From: Isosphaeraceae bacterium EP7
Lineage (GTDB): Bacteria > Planctomycetota > Planctomycetia > Isosphaerales > Isosphaeraceae
Length of the DNA stretch: 64,000 bases
Direction: 5' to 3'
Assembly (NCBI GenBank): GCA_038400315.1
Contig: CP151667.1
Coordinates: 5,901,174-5,965,173 of the forward strand
Below the pieces are notes generated by a model that made no database searches, was not told the origin of the DNA, and saw nothing but the letters and a program-made list of their open reading frames with translations. Positions within the stretch are counted from its first letter, which is position 1. Each line of letters starts with the position of its first letter. Made by a program: the position numbers and the translations under genes. Shown here in pieces: positions 56,388-64,000 of this stretch.

Positions 56388-59057
56388 TTACTTGATGTAG
56401 CGGAACTCGGCCGAGCCGAAGAGGGCCTGGCAGAAGCTTGCCAGAGCGGCGGCCTTGGGGGACTTGGCCTTGATGATCTCCTCGACGACGGGTGCCTCCT
56501 CGGGCACGAGCTGGTCGGGGTCGATGATCGGAGTCGGCTTGGCCTTGGCCCCGGCGGCATCCTCCGCCTTGGCGACGACGACAGGCTTGGCCGGCTTCAC
56601 CTCGGGGGTGGGCTGGGGCTGAGGTTCGGGCTCGGCCGCGGCGGCCTGTTCGAACTCGGCGAGGTACCCCTTGGCCCGGTCGGACTCGGCGGCGGACGGG
56701 GCCCGGCCGAGCGTCTTCAGGTAGACGTCGCGGATCCTGGCGTCGTCGTCGAGGTCGGCCCTGGCCAGCAGGGTCTCGGCGAAGGCGACCGAGTTTTTAC
56801 GCACGAATGGGTCGTTGAGCAGGTAGAGCGCCTGGGGAGCGACGGTGGTGGTCGACCGGCTGCCGGTGACCATCCCCTGCTCGGCGAAGTCGAAGACGTC
56901 CAGCGAGGTCGGCGTCAGGCCACGGAGCAAAGGAAGGTAGACGCTGCGGTGCAGGCTGCCGCGAGCCTGGTCCTGGAGCTTGCGGGCCTCGGGGCCGTTG
57001 TTACGCAGCTCGGAGACCTTGAAGGTCGCGCCAAACGAGCCGTCGGGCCGGCTGGCCGCGAGTGCACCGGAGGCGGCCAGGGTCGCGTCGCGAATCTCCT
57101 CGGCGTCGAGCCGCCGGGGGGCGTGCCGCCAGACGAGCCGGTTGGCGGGGTCAATCGCCTCGTTGGTCGAACTGGCCTCGGCGCTGAGCCGATAGGTGCG
57201 AGTCAGGACGACGGTGCGGACGAGTGACTTGACCGACCATTTCCCCTGGATGAAGCGATCGGCCAGGTGGTCGAGCAGCTCGGGGTGGGTGGGGACGTCG
57301 CCCTTCACGCCGAAGTTATCGACGCTGGAGACGATCCCTCGGCCGATCAGGTGCTGCCAGACGCGGTTGGCCATGACCCTGGACGTGAGCGGGTTGGCGG
57401 GCGAGGCGAGCCAGTTGGCCAGCTCCAGCCGGCCGCTCTGGGCGGGGTTCACGGGGGCCTGGTCGGGCAGCTCGAGCAGGGTGAGGAAGCCTCGGGGGAC
57501 GGCCGGGCCGAGCTTCTCGGCCTCGCCGCGAATACGCAGCTCGGTGTCGCCGACGGCCTTGGCGTCGCGGACGCCCTGGATGACCTTGGCACCGGTGGCG
57601 ACTGGGTCGCTCAGGGCGACGATGGCGGCCTGGGCCCGGTTCATCTTCTGGCGGGCGACCTGCCGCTTGGGCCGGCCATCGGGGCCGGGCTCGGCACCCT
57701 TGGGATCATCGCGGAGGATCTCGAAGGCCTTCTTGGCCTCAGCGTGCGCCTTCTTGGCCTCGACGACCTTCTTTTCGAGTGCGACGGTATCAACCTTGAC
57801 CCCGCCCTTCTGGTCGACGATGAGCATGGCGGTGTCGTAGTAGTCGAGCCCACCGCCGCCCATCTTGTTACGCAGCCCGGCGCAGAGGTCGGTGCTCTTG
57901 AAGATGCCGGCCAGTGCGTAGTAGTCCTTTTGCGGGACGGGGTCGAACTTGTGGTCGTGGCAGCGGGCGCAGCTGGCGGTGACGCCCAGCACGGCGCGGG
58001 TGACGGTGTCGATCTGCTCGTCGATGTTGTCCATCACGTAGCGGACCTTGAAGCGCTGGTTGACGTCCTTCACCCCCAGGGCGAGGAAGCCGGTTGCCAC
58101 CAGGTTCTCAGATCGCTCCGCGTCGTTGTTCGCCGGGAGGAGGTCGCCGGCAACCTGCTCGCGGAGGAAGCGGTCGTAGGGCTTGTCCTTGTTCAGGGCG
58201 TCGATCACGTAGTCTCGATAGCGCCAGGCGTGCGGGAACGGCAGGTTCCGCGAGGCGCCCGATGACTCGGCATAGCGTGCGACGTCAAGCCAGTGCCGGC
58301 CCCAGCGCTCGCCGAAGGCGGGCGAGGCGAGCAGCCGATCGACGGCCTTCTCATAGGCGTTGGGCGACGCATCGGCGACGAACGCGGCGAGCTCGTCGGG
58401 GGTCGGCGGCAGGCCACCGAGGTCGAAGCTGAGCCGACGGAGGAGAGTCGCCTTGTCGGCGTCGCCCACCGGTGCCAGACCGTCCTTCTCGAGCCTGGCG
58501 AGGATGAACCTGTCGATGGTATCGACGGGCCACGAGCCGTCGACCACGGCAGGTGCCTGCGCCGGAGGTTTCAAGGGCTGCCAGGCCCAGTGGTTCTTCT
58601 TCAGTTCGTTATACTTTTCATTGGGCTTGGATATGGTCGCCGAGACGGCGGCGACGGGAACTTCGGGCCAGGCAGCTCCGTCCTTGATCCACTGGGTCAG
58701 GTCGGCAAGCTCCTGTTCGGTCAGCTTGCTCTTGGGCGGCATCTTGGGGGCGCCGTCCTCGTGCAGGACGGCCTGGAGCAGCAGGCTTTCCTCGGGGTTG
58801 CCGGGGAGGACGGCCGGGCCGCTGTTGCCGCCGTCGACCAGGCCGTTGCGGTCGTCGACACGCAGGCCCCCCTTGGAATTGGTGTCGGCCGAGTGGCAGG
58901 TGTAGCAGTTGGAGACGAGGATCGGCCGGATCTTCTTCTCGAAGAACTCGACGGAGGCCGGATCGGGGGCCTTGGCGGGTTCGGCGGCGGTCGCCGCGCA
59001 GGCGCCCAGGGCGAGCCATGCGGGGGCGAGAAGTTTCCATCGCGGGCGGAGTGTCAT
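56388..59057 (-). CDS. PSCyt1-DUF1549-DUF1553 cytochrome-like protein
   Basis: An 889-residue exported protein, signal at about 8-26. The PSCyt1 domain (about 35-130) has a true c-type haem motif C-Y-T-C-H at 51-55 and a distal Met candidate in GAPKMPPKSKLTEQE. DUF1549 (about 165-375) has C-A-R-C-H-D-H near 365. A coiled or charged insert (about 410-480) separates it from DUF1553 (about 540-870), with MANRVWQHLIGRGIV and NNGPEARKL. A Pro/Glu/Lys/Ala-rich linker (about 800-860) interrupts the C-terminal region just before the final SFCQALFGSAEFRYIK. The ATG at 59057 has AAGGA upstream. Located between a lipoprotein gene and its DUF1501 partner. Electron transfer is likely; the redox partner is unknown. 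Confidence 0.93.
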   Translation of the reverse strand: MTLRPRWKLLAPAWLALGACAATAAEPAKAPDPASVEFFEKKIRPILVSNCYTCHSADTNSKGGLRVDDRNGLVDGGNSGPAVLPGNPEESLLLQAVLHEDGAPKMPPKSKLTEQELADLTQWIKDGAAWPEVPVAAVSATISKPNEKYNELKKNHWAWQPLKPPAQAPAVVDGSWPVDTIDRFILARLEKDGLAPVGDADKATLLRRLSFDLGGLPPTPDELAAFVADASPNAYEKAVDRLLASPAFGERWGRHWLDVARYAESSGASRNLPFPHAWRYRDYVIDALNKDKPYDRFLREQVAGDLLPANNDAERSENLVATGFLALGVKDVNQRFKVRYVMDNIDEQIDTVTRAVLGVTASCARCHDHKFDPVPQKDYYALAGIFKSTDLCAGLRNKMGGGGLDYYDTAMLIVDQKGGVKVDTVALEKKVVEAKKAHAEAKKAFEILRDDPKGAEPGPDGRPKRQVARQKMNRAQAAIVALSDPVATGAKVIQGVRDAKAVGDTELRIRGEAEKLGPAVPRGFLTLLELPDQAPVNPAQSGRLELANWLASPANPLTSRVMANRVWQHLIGRGIVSSVDNFGVKGDVPTHPELLDHLADRFIQGKWSVKSLVRTVVLTRTYRLSAEASSTNEAIDPANRLVWRHAPRRLDAEEIRDATLAASGALAASRPDGSFGATFKVSELRNNGPEARKLQDQARGSLHRSVYLPLLRGLTPTSLDVFDFAEQGMVTGSRSTTTVAPQALYLLNDPFVRKNSVAFAETLLARADLDDDARIRDVYLKTLGRAPSAAESDRAKGYLAEFEQAAAAEPEPQPQPTPEVKPAKPVVVAKAEDAAGAKAKPTPIIDPDQLVPEEAPVVEEIIKAKSPKAAALASFCQALFGSAEFRYIK

Positions 59058-59168
59058 GGGCTTTCGTCCTTGGGACTGCACGGGCCGGTGTCCGGCAAAC
59101 GCCGCTCGGGGCGGAGGGGAGGCTCGACGCCCTGCGAGGCGGCGATGCCGGGGAAAGTTCGGGTGAGA

Positions 59169-59636
59169 TCAGCGGGCTGACTTCATGGCGACTTTGGAAC
59201 GGGTCAGGTCGAACTCGAAGTGGTTGGCGTCCCCGGGCTTGACCTCGGCGGCCAGGCGAGACTTGACGTTGTATTGCGGCGGGATGATCTCGCGGGTGAC
59301 GACCATGGGGTTCTCCGGGTCGTTGCGGTCGGGGATCGTCTTGCCGGTCGCCTCTTTCGACCAGATGTCGACCCGGTGTGGGCCGTGCGAGGGGCCCTCG
59401 GCGCGGGGGAGCGTGTACTCGCCGTCGATCACGAGGCCGCTGACGACCAGGTCGGAGCCGCCGGCGGAGGGCGTGAACGTGATCAGGCCCTTCTTCAGCG
59501 GCTGACCGTCGAGGGTCACCTTGCCGGAGATCGCCTCACGAGGGGGGCCTTCCAGCTCTCCTCCGCAGCCGACGAGGGCCAGGAGCGCGACTGCTGCGTA
59601 TCGAGTCGGAAGTGCGTTCTTCAAGATGCGGACCAT
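59169..59636 (-). CDS. Lipoprotein with carboxypeptidase-regulatory-like fold
   Basis: A 155-residue lipoprotein: signal MVRILKNALPTRYAAVALLAL (in part), with the lipobox L-V-G-C at about 21-24 followed by GG. The mature part is a small beta sandwich: ISGKVTLDGQPLKKGLITFTP, a DGEYTLPRAEGPSHGPHRVDI middle and IPPQYNVKSRLAAEVKPGDANHFEFDL (only outline given). This is the transthyretin/carboxypeptidase-regulatory pattern common in planctomycete lipoproteins encoded after DUF1559 genes. AGGGAG lies 6 bases before the ATG at 59636. Confidence 0.88.
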   Translation of the reverse strand: MVRILKNALPTRYAAVALLALVGCGGELEGPPREAISGKVTLDGQPLKKGLITFTPSAGGSDLVVSGLVIDGEYTLPRAEGPSHGPHRVDIWSKEATGKTIPDRNDPENPMVVTREIIPPQYNVKSRLAAEVKPGDANHFEFDLTRSKVAMKSAR

Positions 59637-59742
59637 CGTCGGCTCCCTTGAGCACAGGTCGGTACGACACCCGCGACGGCCCTGCCCCCGGCGTTGCGCT
59701 CGGGGCGGGACGGACGTCGCGGACGCGGGGAAATGGTCCAGC

Positions 59743-60915
59743 TCACCAGGCGTCGGCGGAGACGATCTCGCCGCCGGCGCGAGAGCCGAGTGCCCAGATC
59801 GTGGGGAGGCTGACCGAGTCCTTGAGGAACCGGACCGAGCCGTCGGCCAGCACGATATTGGCCCCGCCTGGGTGGAGGCTGGAAAGGCCAAAGACGCCCG
59901 GGCTCTGAAGCGTGCCCGTGCCATTGACCGAGCAGTTGGGATACTTGGGATTCGGACCCAGAAGGGTATTGCCCATCGAGTAGCCGACGAGGCCCAGCGA
60001 CCAGTTCTGGCCGAGTGTATTGGACTTGCCGTAGGTGCCCGTCTTGTCCTTCGCCGCGGCACCGCACTGCGAGATCCACTGGAGGAACGAGTCCGCGAGC
60101 TTGGGCATGACCAACGTGCCGTCGTTGCGCTTCGTGCCGGCCGGGAAGGTGCCAATGAAGACGATGTCGGTCGGGATGGTGACGATGCTGGAGCTGCCGC
60201 TGCCGGTGCGCCACTCGCCGAACGCGATGGTATTGCTGGTGCCGTCGGTCACCTCGGCGATGCCGTGGGTCCGGCCTTTGTTCCCGACATACTCGAAGAT
60301 GCCATTGGGCGGGCCGCCGCTCTGCTCGCCGGCGAATTCCATCGACGAGCCGAGCGAGGCGAAGTAATTTCCGCCCGGGGCACGCAAGCTGTTCAACAAC
60401 GAGCCGGAGCCCTGGTGATTCCACGACGGCGGGGGCGACGAAGGGCAGAGCATCAGGGCCAGCCGGGTCGTGGTGGTCGTCGAATTGACCCAGTTGCCGT
60501 AGGCGTTGTCGTTGAACGCGGCCAGCGAGAAGTTGGCCGCGTTGTACAAGGCCGTCTGCTCGGAGAAGCCCAGCAGGCGGACGTGGGCCGAGAAGTCGCG
60601 GTTGTTGCCCGTTGTCAGGTCGGCCCTGCGGCCGAACAGGGCACCGGGGGGGAACGTGTCGAATGCACTGTGATAGTTGTGCATCGCCAGCCCGATCTGC
60701 TTCAGGTTGTTCGTGCACTGGGCACGCCTGGCCGCCTCGCGGGCGCTCTGCACGGCGGGGAGCAAGAGGGCAATGAGCACGGCGATGATCGAGATGACCA
60801 CCAAAAGCTCGATGAGCGTGAAGCCGCGTCGGCAGTGGGTGTGAGTCGCAGCCGAGGGTTTGCTGGCGAGGGCGGAGGACAGCATGGGCCGTCCGAGGCG
60901 GGCAGGCGTTTGCAT
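59743..60915 (-). CDS. DUF1559 prepilin-like protein
   Basis: A 390-residue pseudopilin with a longer leader than its homologue at 8582: about 30 residues, then [19 protein letters not shown] with cleavage after Gly31 and Glu at +5. [25 protein letters not shown] follows (part). Near the C-terminus, [21 protein letters not shown] carries H-X9-DG (in part), and it ends SADAW. The ATG at 60915 is upstream of the leader; a later ATG at 60885 is possible. First gene of the cluster DUF1559-lipoprotein-PSCyt1-DUF1501. The DNA encoding the leader helix is closely similar to that at about 9580-9694. Confidence 0.92.
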   Translation of the reverse strand: MQTPARLGRPMLSSALASKPSAATHTHCRRGFTLIELLVVISIIAVLIALLLPAVQSAREAARRAQCTNNLKQIGLAMHNYHSAFDTFPPGALFGRRADLTTGNNRDFSAHVRLLGFSEQTALYNAANFSLAAFNDNAYGNWVNSTTTTTRLALMLCPSSPPPSWNHQGSGSLLNSLRAPGGNYFASLGSSMEFAGEQSGGPPNGIFEYVGNKGRTHGIAEVTDGTSNTIAFGEWRTGSGSSSIVTIPTDIVFIGTFPAGTKRNDGTLVMPKLADSFLQWISQCGAAAKDKTGTYGKSNTLGQNWSLGLVGYSMGNTLLGPNPKYPNCSVNGTGTLQSPGVFGLSSLHPGGANIVLADGSVRFLKDSVSLPTIWALGSRAGGEIVSADAW

Positions 60916-61007
60916 GGGAAATCTCGACTGACACGCCGCGGCCTCCGGAGGTTCCGGTCGGCTGGCGTCGGTGGAGATCGGGCGCCTCTCGTGTTCGAGT
61001 CGGCGGG

Positions 61008-61024
61008 GCGGGCCTTGGGCCCGC
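61008..61024 (-). terminator. Short hairpin after the DUF2292 gene
   Basis: A perfect 7-bp GC stem (GCGGGCC/GGCCCGC) with a TTG loop, just past the stop of the small gene. It may limit read-through into the DUF1559 cluster. Confidence 0.4.
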
Positions 61025-61034
61025 ATCTCACGTC

Positions 61035-61223
61035 TCAGCGAAGACGTTCTTTTTCGATCCGCTCGATCTGGACGACGAGACCGTCCTGAATGATCACGCG
61101 GACCTCGCCGAAGCGGATCCCCTTGACGGCGGCGCGGATCCGATCGATTTCGACGTCGCGGGACGGGCCACGCGACGCAACTCTGGCCTCGTCGCGTCCG
61201 GAGATGGCGAGTTGTTCCGACAT
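61035..61223 (-). CDS. DUF2292 (YezD-family) small protein
   Basis: A 62-residue protein. Its second half, [20 protein letters not shown] followed by [11 protein letters not shown], is the YezD/DUF2292 pattern: one helix, two strands with I-Q-D-G, and a charged end. Length is normal for the family. The ATG at 61223 has GAGG five bases upstream; an ATG at 61238 is possible. In other bacteria these genes are often linked to sulfur assimilation; nothing of that kind is here. Function unknown. Confidence 0.82.
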   Translation of the reverse strand: MSEQLAISGRDEARVASRGPSRDVEIDRIRAAVKGIRFGEVRVIIQDGLVVQIERIEKERLR

Positions 61224-61597
61224 GTTTACCTCGACCATTGACGACGGATGAGGAACGGACCGGCGCATCGCCACGTCATCGAACAGGAAATCAAGGGGCA
61301 ACCGTGGCGATGTCGGATGCATTCTTAACAACCTCGTGCCACGCGTCAAGAGTTTTATCGCCAATCCCGATCAGGATTATCAAGTATTTTCCAAAATTGC
61401 CATAACACCCTTCGCAACAATCCATTAAACCAACGCAGTATTCTTGATTGGTTTAGTAGGCGGGAATAGTCGAGGACGGAACAAGATGGGGAATCGAGCC
61501 CTTTTTGCGAAGGACAGGCGCGAATCTGCAGCCCGGCGCCGAGGGATGGGGCGGGACGTGCGGGACGTTGGACTCAGCGGGAGAGAGGCCGAACGCC
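61224..61597. other. AT-richer intergenic region upstream of the DUF2292 gene
   Basis: About 370 bases without a gene, clearly less GC-rich from 61320 to 61480. It contains the candidate promoter at 61322-61349 and an inverted repeat TAAACCAA/TTGGTTTA at 61426-61433 and 61448-61455 that could be an operator or weak terminator of the leftward gene upstream. Confidence 0.55.
61322..61349 (-). promoter_or_regulatory. Candidate promoter of the DUF2292-DUF1559 cluster
   Basis: Reading leftward: TTGACG (61349-61344; 5/6), 16-bp spacer, TAAGAA (61327-61322). It lies about 95 bases before the DUF2292 ATG. Confidence 0.45.
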
Positions 61598-63991
61598 TCA
61601 GGACGAGCTACGCGTCCGGCCCGAGGCGCGAGGCTGCCGCGATCCCGACGGGTCGTCGCCCTGAGCTGACAGGCTATCTTCGGGCGACGCTTCGAGTGTA
61701 AGTCCGATGGCGGAGAGCGCGGCGTAGAGGGACTCGATCAGCGGCTCGGCGACCTCGACGGCGGTGGGTCCGAGGCGTTCGCCCAGCAGCGGAGCGGTGC
61801 TCGGATGCTGGGCCAGGCCGTCGAGCAGCTCGGACGAGCGTGTCCGCAAGATCAGCGGACGAGAGGTGCTCAGGGCGCCCGGCTCGGGGTTGGCCGCGTG
61901 AAGCAAGAGCCGGATTGAGGCGGGGACCTCGCCGCCGGTGCGATCGGAGAACCAGCGTGCCAGGGCCTGAGGCGTGGCCCCCTGCTCCACGGCGCGGGCG
62001 AGCGATTTTCTGGAGACGACGAACCGACGCCGCAAACCGGTGCCGCTGCCGGGGCTAGGTGGGTCTGCGGGAATCTCGTCGGCGAACCGGGCGAGTTCGG
62101 CGTCGATGAGCAGATCGGATCGGGCCAGGTCGAGCGTGAGCGTCACGCCGTCGCCAGCGACCTCAACGCACGACTCGGGGGGCCTGCGATAGTCGCGGGA
62201 GCCGGCCATCCGGAATCGCTGGAAGGGGATGGTGGTCTCGTCCTCGACGAGAAGCATCCGCTCGGCCACCCGGGCGGGGGCCTTGCGGCCCTCGGCCTCC
62301 CAGAGCCCGAGCGCCGCGTCCAGGTCGTCGACGGTGGCGAACTCGATGAGCGTGGTGGCCGCGTGGTAAGTGACCTTGTCGCGGCGTACCGACCAGGTGC
62401 GGACGGAGTCGGCCACTCCGGGGGGCAGGGCGCGCTGGCTGTGCTCGGCCATCTCGCGGACCATCGAGTCGGGGGCGAGCCCCCCTTCCAGGCCTCGATA
62501 GACGCTCTCGGGCGTGAGCTTCAGCTCCAGGGCCGCGCCGACGCGGGTCCAGAGCAGGAACCGGCTGAGCCGGCCGATCAGGCCCGGGGTCAGCCCCTGG
62601 CGATAGGCGATGATCTCGAAGTTGGGCTGCACGTACAGGAAATGCTCGAACACCGCCCGGCCTTCCGGCGGCGGCCCCAGCGCCAGGACGTAGCGGCCCA
62701 GGGCGGAAAGCTGCACGACCCGCCGGCCCGTTTCCTCTTCCTCCGCGGCGCGGAGCAGGCCGAACTGGTAGGCGGCGCCCAGCAGGACGGCCTCCAGAGT
62801 ACCCACCTCGACGGTCTCGCGCTCGACGGGCGCCGCGACGACGGCGGGCCCGGCGGCCGCCTTGTTGGCCTTGGAGTACTTGCCGGTGACCCGCGCAGGG
62901 GGGAGCGTCAGCAGCGGCGCGGGGGGCTCGACTAGCAGGGCGCGGTCCCAGGTGGGGTAGATGCGCCCGAGCTGCGTGCTCAGATCGTCCAGGGCGACCC
63001 AGTCCCCTTCGGGCACGGTGGCCAACCAGAGCAGGAGAGAGATCCGGAGGTAAGGGCTCGCAGGCTCGAGCGGAGCCTCGTCGGACTTGCGGCCGGCCAG
63101 CTCGCTCCAGTCTCGGAGGGCGAGCCAGCGGGTGGCGACCATCTGGCTGAGGTGGAACGCGTTGTCGTCCCAGAACTCGGGCTTCGCGGCCGAGATCCGC
63201 TCGCCTGCGGCATCGCGCTCGGCCAGGCCCGTGGCCAGGGCCAGCGTCAGCCAGAGCGGGGCCATGTCGGGCAGAGGTTCCAGGGCGTCGGCGATGGGGC
63301 CGGCCAGGGTCGGGTCGTCCTCGACCCGCTCACGGTCGCGCTTGTAAAGCATACCCTGCTGTGTCTGCCGCAGCGGGGCCTCTTCCATGCGCTGCCAGAG
63401 CGCCGCGAGCCGGAGGATCGGTTCCAGGGCGTCGGTTTCTCGAACCTGGCGGACCCGGTTAATTCCGGCGGGCAGGGCGGGCTCGGGCAAGATGGTGCGG
63501 GCCAGTGCCAGCGCCCCGGGATGGGCCCGAAGGCTAAGCGTGGCGGTCGACGTGCCCTCGATCAGGCCGCCGAGGTCGTCGATCGGCGGAGCGTCCTGGC
63601 CCACCATCGCGGCGAGCAGGCCGCGCTCGACCAGCGTCCGGATCGTCTCGCGAGGTTTAACCCCGAGGGCGGCCAGCGCGTGCGAGAGCCCCGCGAAGGG
63701 CCAGCGTGGCTCCTCGCCGAGCGCGATCAGAGACAGAGCCAGTCTGGGCCCGTGGTCGAGCCCGTCGACCAGAGGACGCAGGATCTCGGGGGTGTCGAGC
63801 GACTCGATCAGGAGGTCGAGCTGCGCCACGATGGCGTTGCCCGGCAGGGGCTCCACGCCGATCTTCTGGAGCACGCCGATGAGAAGCCGTGCGGGGTAGC
63901 GGCGCAGGGCCGACCGGAAGGCGATCATCGGCGGCTCGGCCGGAGTCGGGGCGGCCCCAAGGGCCGGTTCGTCGCGCTGGGGTCCGCTCAT
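61598..63991 (-). CDS. Large protein with Helicase_C_3-type domain and no helicase motor
   Basis: A 797-residue protein. Residues about 470-570 match the XPB/Ssl2-like 'helicase conserved C-terminal' domain (Helicase_C_3): LYVQPNFEIIAYRQGLTPGL, then LTPESVYRGLEGGLAPDSMV and HSQRALPPGVADSVRTW. The N-terminal 460 residues are helical, winged-helix-like, for example VERGLLAAMV and LSALGRYVLALGPP. No Walker A or B box was found anywhere, so the chain has no ATPase of its own. Similar motor-less proteins occur in actinobacteria and planctomycetes, sometimes beside an XPB-like helicase gene, which could lie beyond the right edge. AAGG lies 5 bases before the ATG at 63991, so the gene is complete. 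Confidence 0.82.
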   Translation of the reverse strand: MSGPQRDEPALGAAPTPAEPPMIAFRSALRRYPARLLIGVLQKIGVEPLPGNAIVAQLDLLIESLDTPEILRPLVDGLDHGPRLALSLIALGEEPRWPFAGLSHALAALGVKPRETIRTLVERGLLAAMVGQDAPPIDDLGGLIEGTSTATLSLRAHPGALALARTILPEPALPAGINRVRQVRETDALEPILRLAALWQRMEEAPLRQTQQGMLYKRDRERVEDDPTLAGPIADALEPLPDMAPLWLTLALATGLAERDAAGERISAAKPEFWDDNAFHLSQMVATRWLALRDWSELAGRKSDEAPLEPASPYLRISLLLWLATVPEGDWVALDDLSTQLGRIYPTWDRALLVEPPAPLLTLPPARVTGKYSKANKAAAGPAVVAAPVERETVEVGTLEAVLLGAAYQFGLLRAAEEEETGRRVVQLSALGRYVLALGPPPEGRAVFEHFLYVQPNFEIIAYRQGLTPGLIGRLSRFLLWTRVGAALELKLTPESVYRGLEGGLAPDSMVREMAEHSQRALPPGVADSVRTWSVRRDKVTYHAATTLIEFATVDDLDAALGLWEAEGRKAPARVAERMLLVEDETTIPFQRFRMAGSRDYRRPPESCVEVAGDGVTLTLDLARSDLLIDAELARFADEIPADPPSPGSGTGLRRRFVVSRKSLARAVEQGATPQALARWFSDRTGGEVPASIRLLLHAANPEPGALSTSRPLILRTRSSELLDGLAQHPSTAPLLGERLGPTAVEVAEPLIESLYAALSAIGLTLEASPEDSLSAQGDDPSGSRQPRASGRTRSSS

Positions 63992-64000
63992 GTGCCTTGC

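Noticed and set aside
1-64000. tRNA, rRNA, insertion sequences, prophage or attachment sites
   Set aside because: No T-arm consensus with a cloverleaf, no rRNA segments, no transposase or integrase motif, and no flanking repeats of the right kind were found by reading all intergenic regions.

Overview
The window is a high-GC, gene-dense stretch of a planctomycete chromosome, most like the Isosphaeraceae (Singulisphaera, Paludisphaera, Tautonia and relatives). The marker families are typical of that group: two prepilin-like DUF1559 proteins with the C-terminal H-X9-DG motif, two DUF1549/DUF1553 cytochrome-type proteins each paired with a Tat-exported DUF1501 protein, two DUF1080 proteins, Tat-signal Gfo/Idh oxidoreductases, a sulfatase, and an ECF sigma factor with a long membrane-anchored C-terminal extension. 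No rRNA, tRNA, CRISPR array, transposase or phage gene was found. I count 43 protein genes, one of them cut by the left edge.

Layout. 1-8.4 kb: a truncated ceramidase-like gene, a sulfatase, a YgfZ-like folate protein, an MBL-fold hydrolase, a hydroxypyruvate-isomerase-like barrel, a Gfo/Idh oxidoreductase, a TPR protein and a small lipoprotein. 8.5-15.5 kb: a DUF1559 pseudopilin, a Tat-exported Gfo/Idh protein, a DUF2135 membrane protein, LarB, ADP-dependent NAD(P)HX dehydratase and a coiled-coil protein. 15.5-22 kb: a three-gene leftward operon for a type IV pilus/type II secretion-like assembly platform (PilM-PilN fusion, PilO-like protein, third bitopic protein), each member carrying Met/Gly-rich low-complexity tracts. 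22.5-38.3 kb: DUF1080 protein, small protein, endonuclease V translationally coupled to a cyclase-repeat membrane protein, methyltransferase with an Ig-like tail, M16 double-domain peptidase, PP2C phosphatase, an unknown Tat-exported protein, an NAD-sugar epimerase, an HNH protein, CinA, and two envelope proteins.

38.3-39.0 kb is an unusually long AT-richer non-coding stretch with a composite hairpin, in front of the sigma factor. 39-52.4 kb: ECF sigma factor with its own Met/Gly tract, serine hydrolase, MsbA-like ABC exporter, DUF1549-DUF1501 pair, glycogen branching enzyme and threonine deaminase. 52.7-64 kb: a secreted DUF1080-DUF952 fusion, a DUF417 membrane protein, and a leftward cluster (DUF2292 protein, DUF1559, lipoprotein, PSCyt1/DUF1549/DUF1553, DUF1501), then a motor-less protein with a Helicase_C_3-type domain.

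Many genes have readable promoters of the form TTGAC(C/G) or TTGCCC, then 16-18 bp, then a weak TATAAT-like box. Several genes end in long perfect hairpins. The items most worth following up are the Met/Gly tracts shared by the secretion-platform operon and the sigma factor, the sensor-like C-terminus of that sigma factor, the DUF1080-DUF952 fusion, the orphan larB next to the NAD(P)HX-repair gene, and the structured non-coding region at 38.3-39.0 kb. All function calls come from reading motifs by eye; no database search was run.
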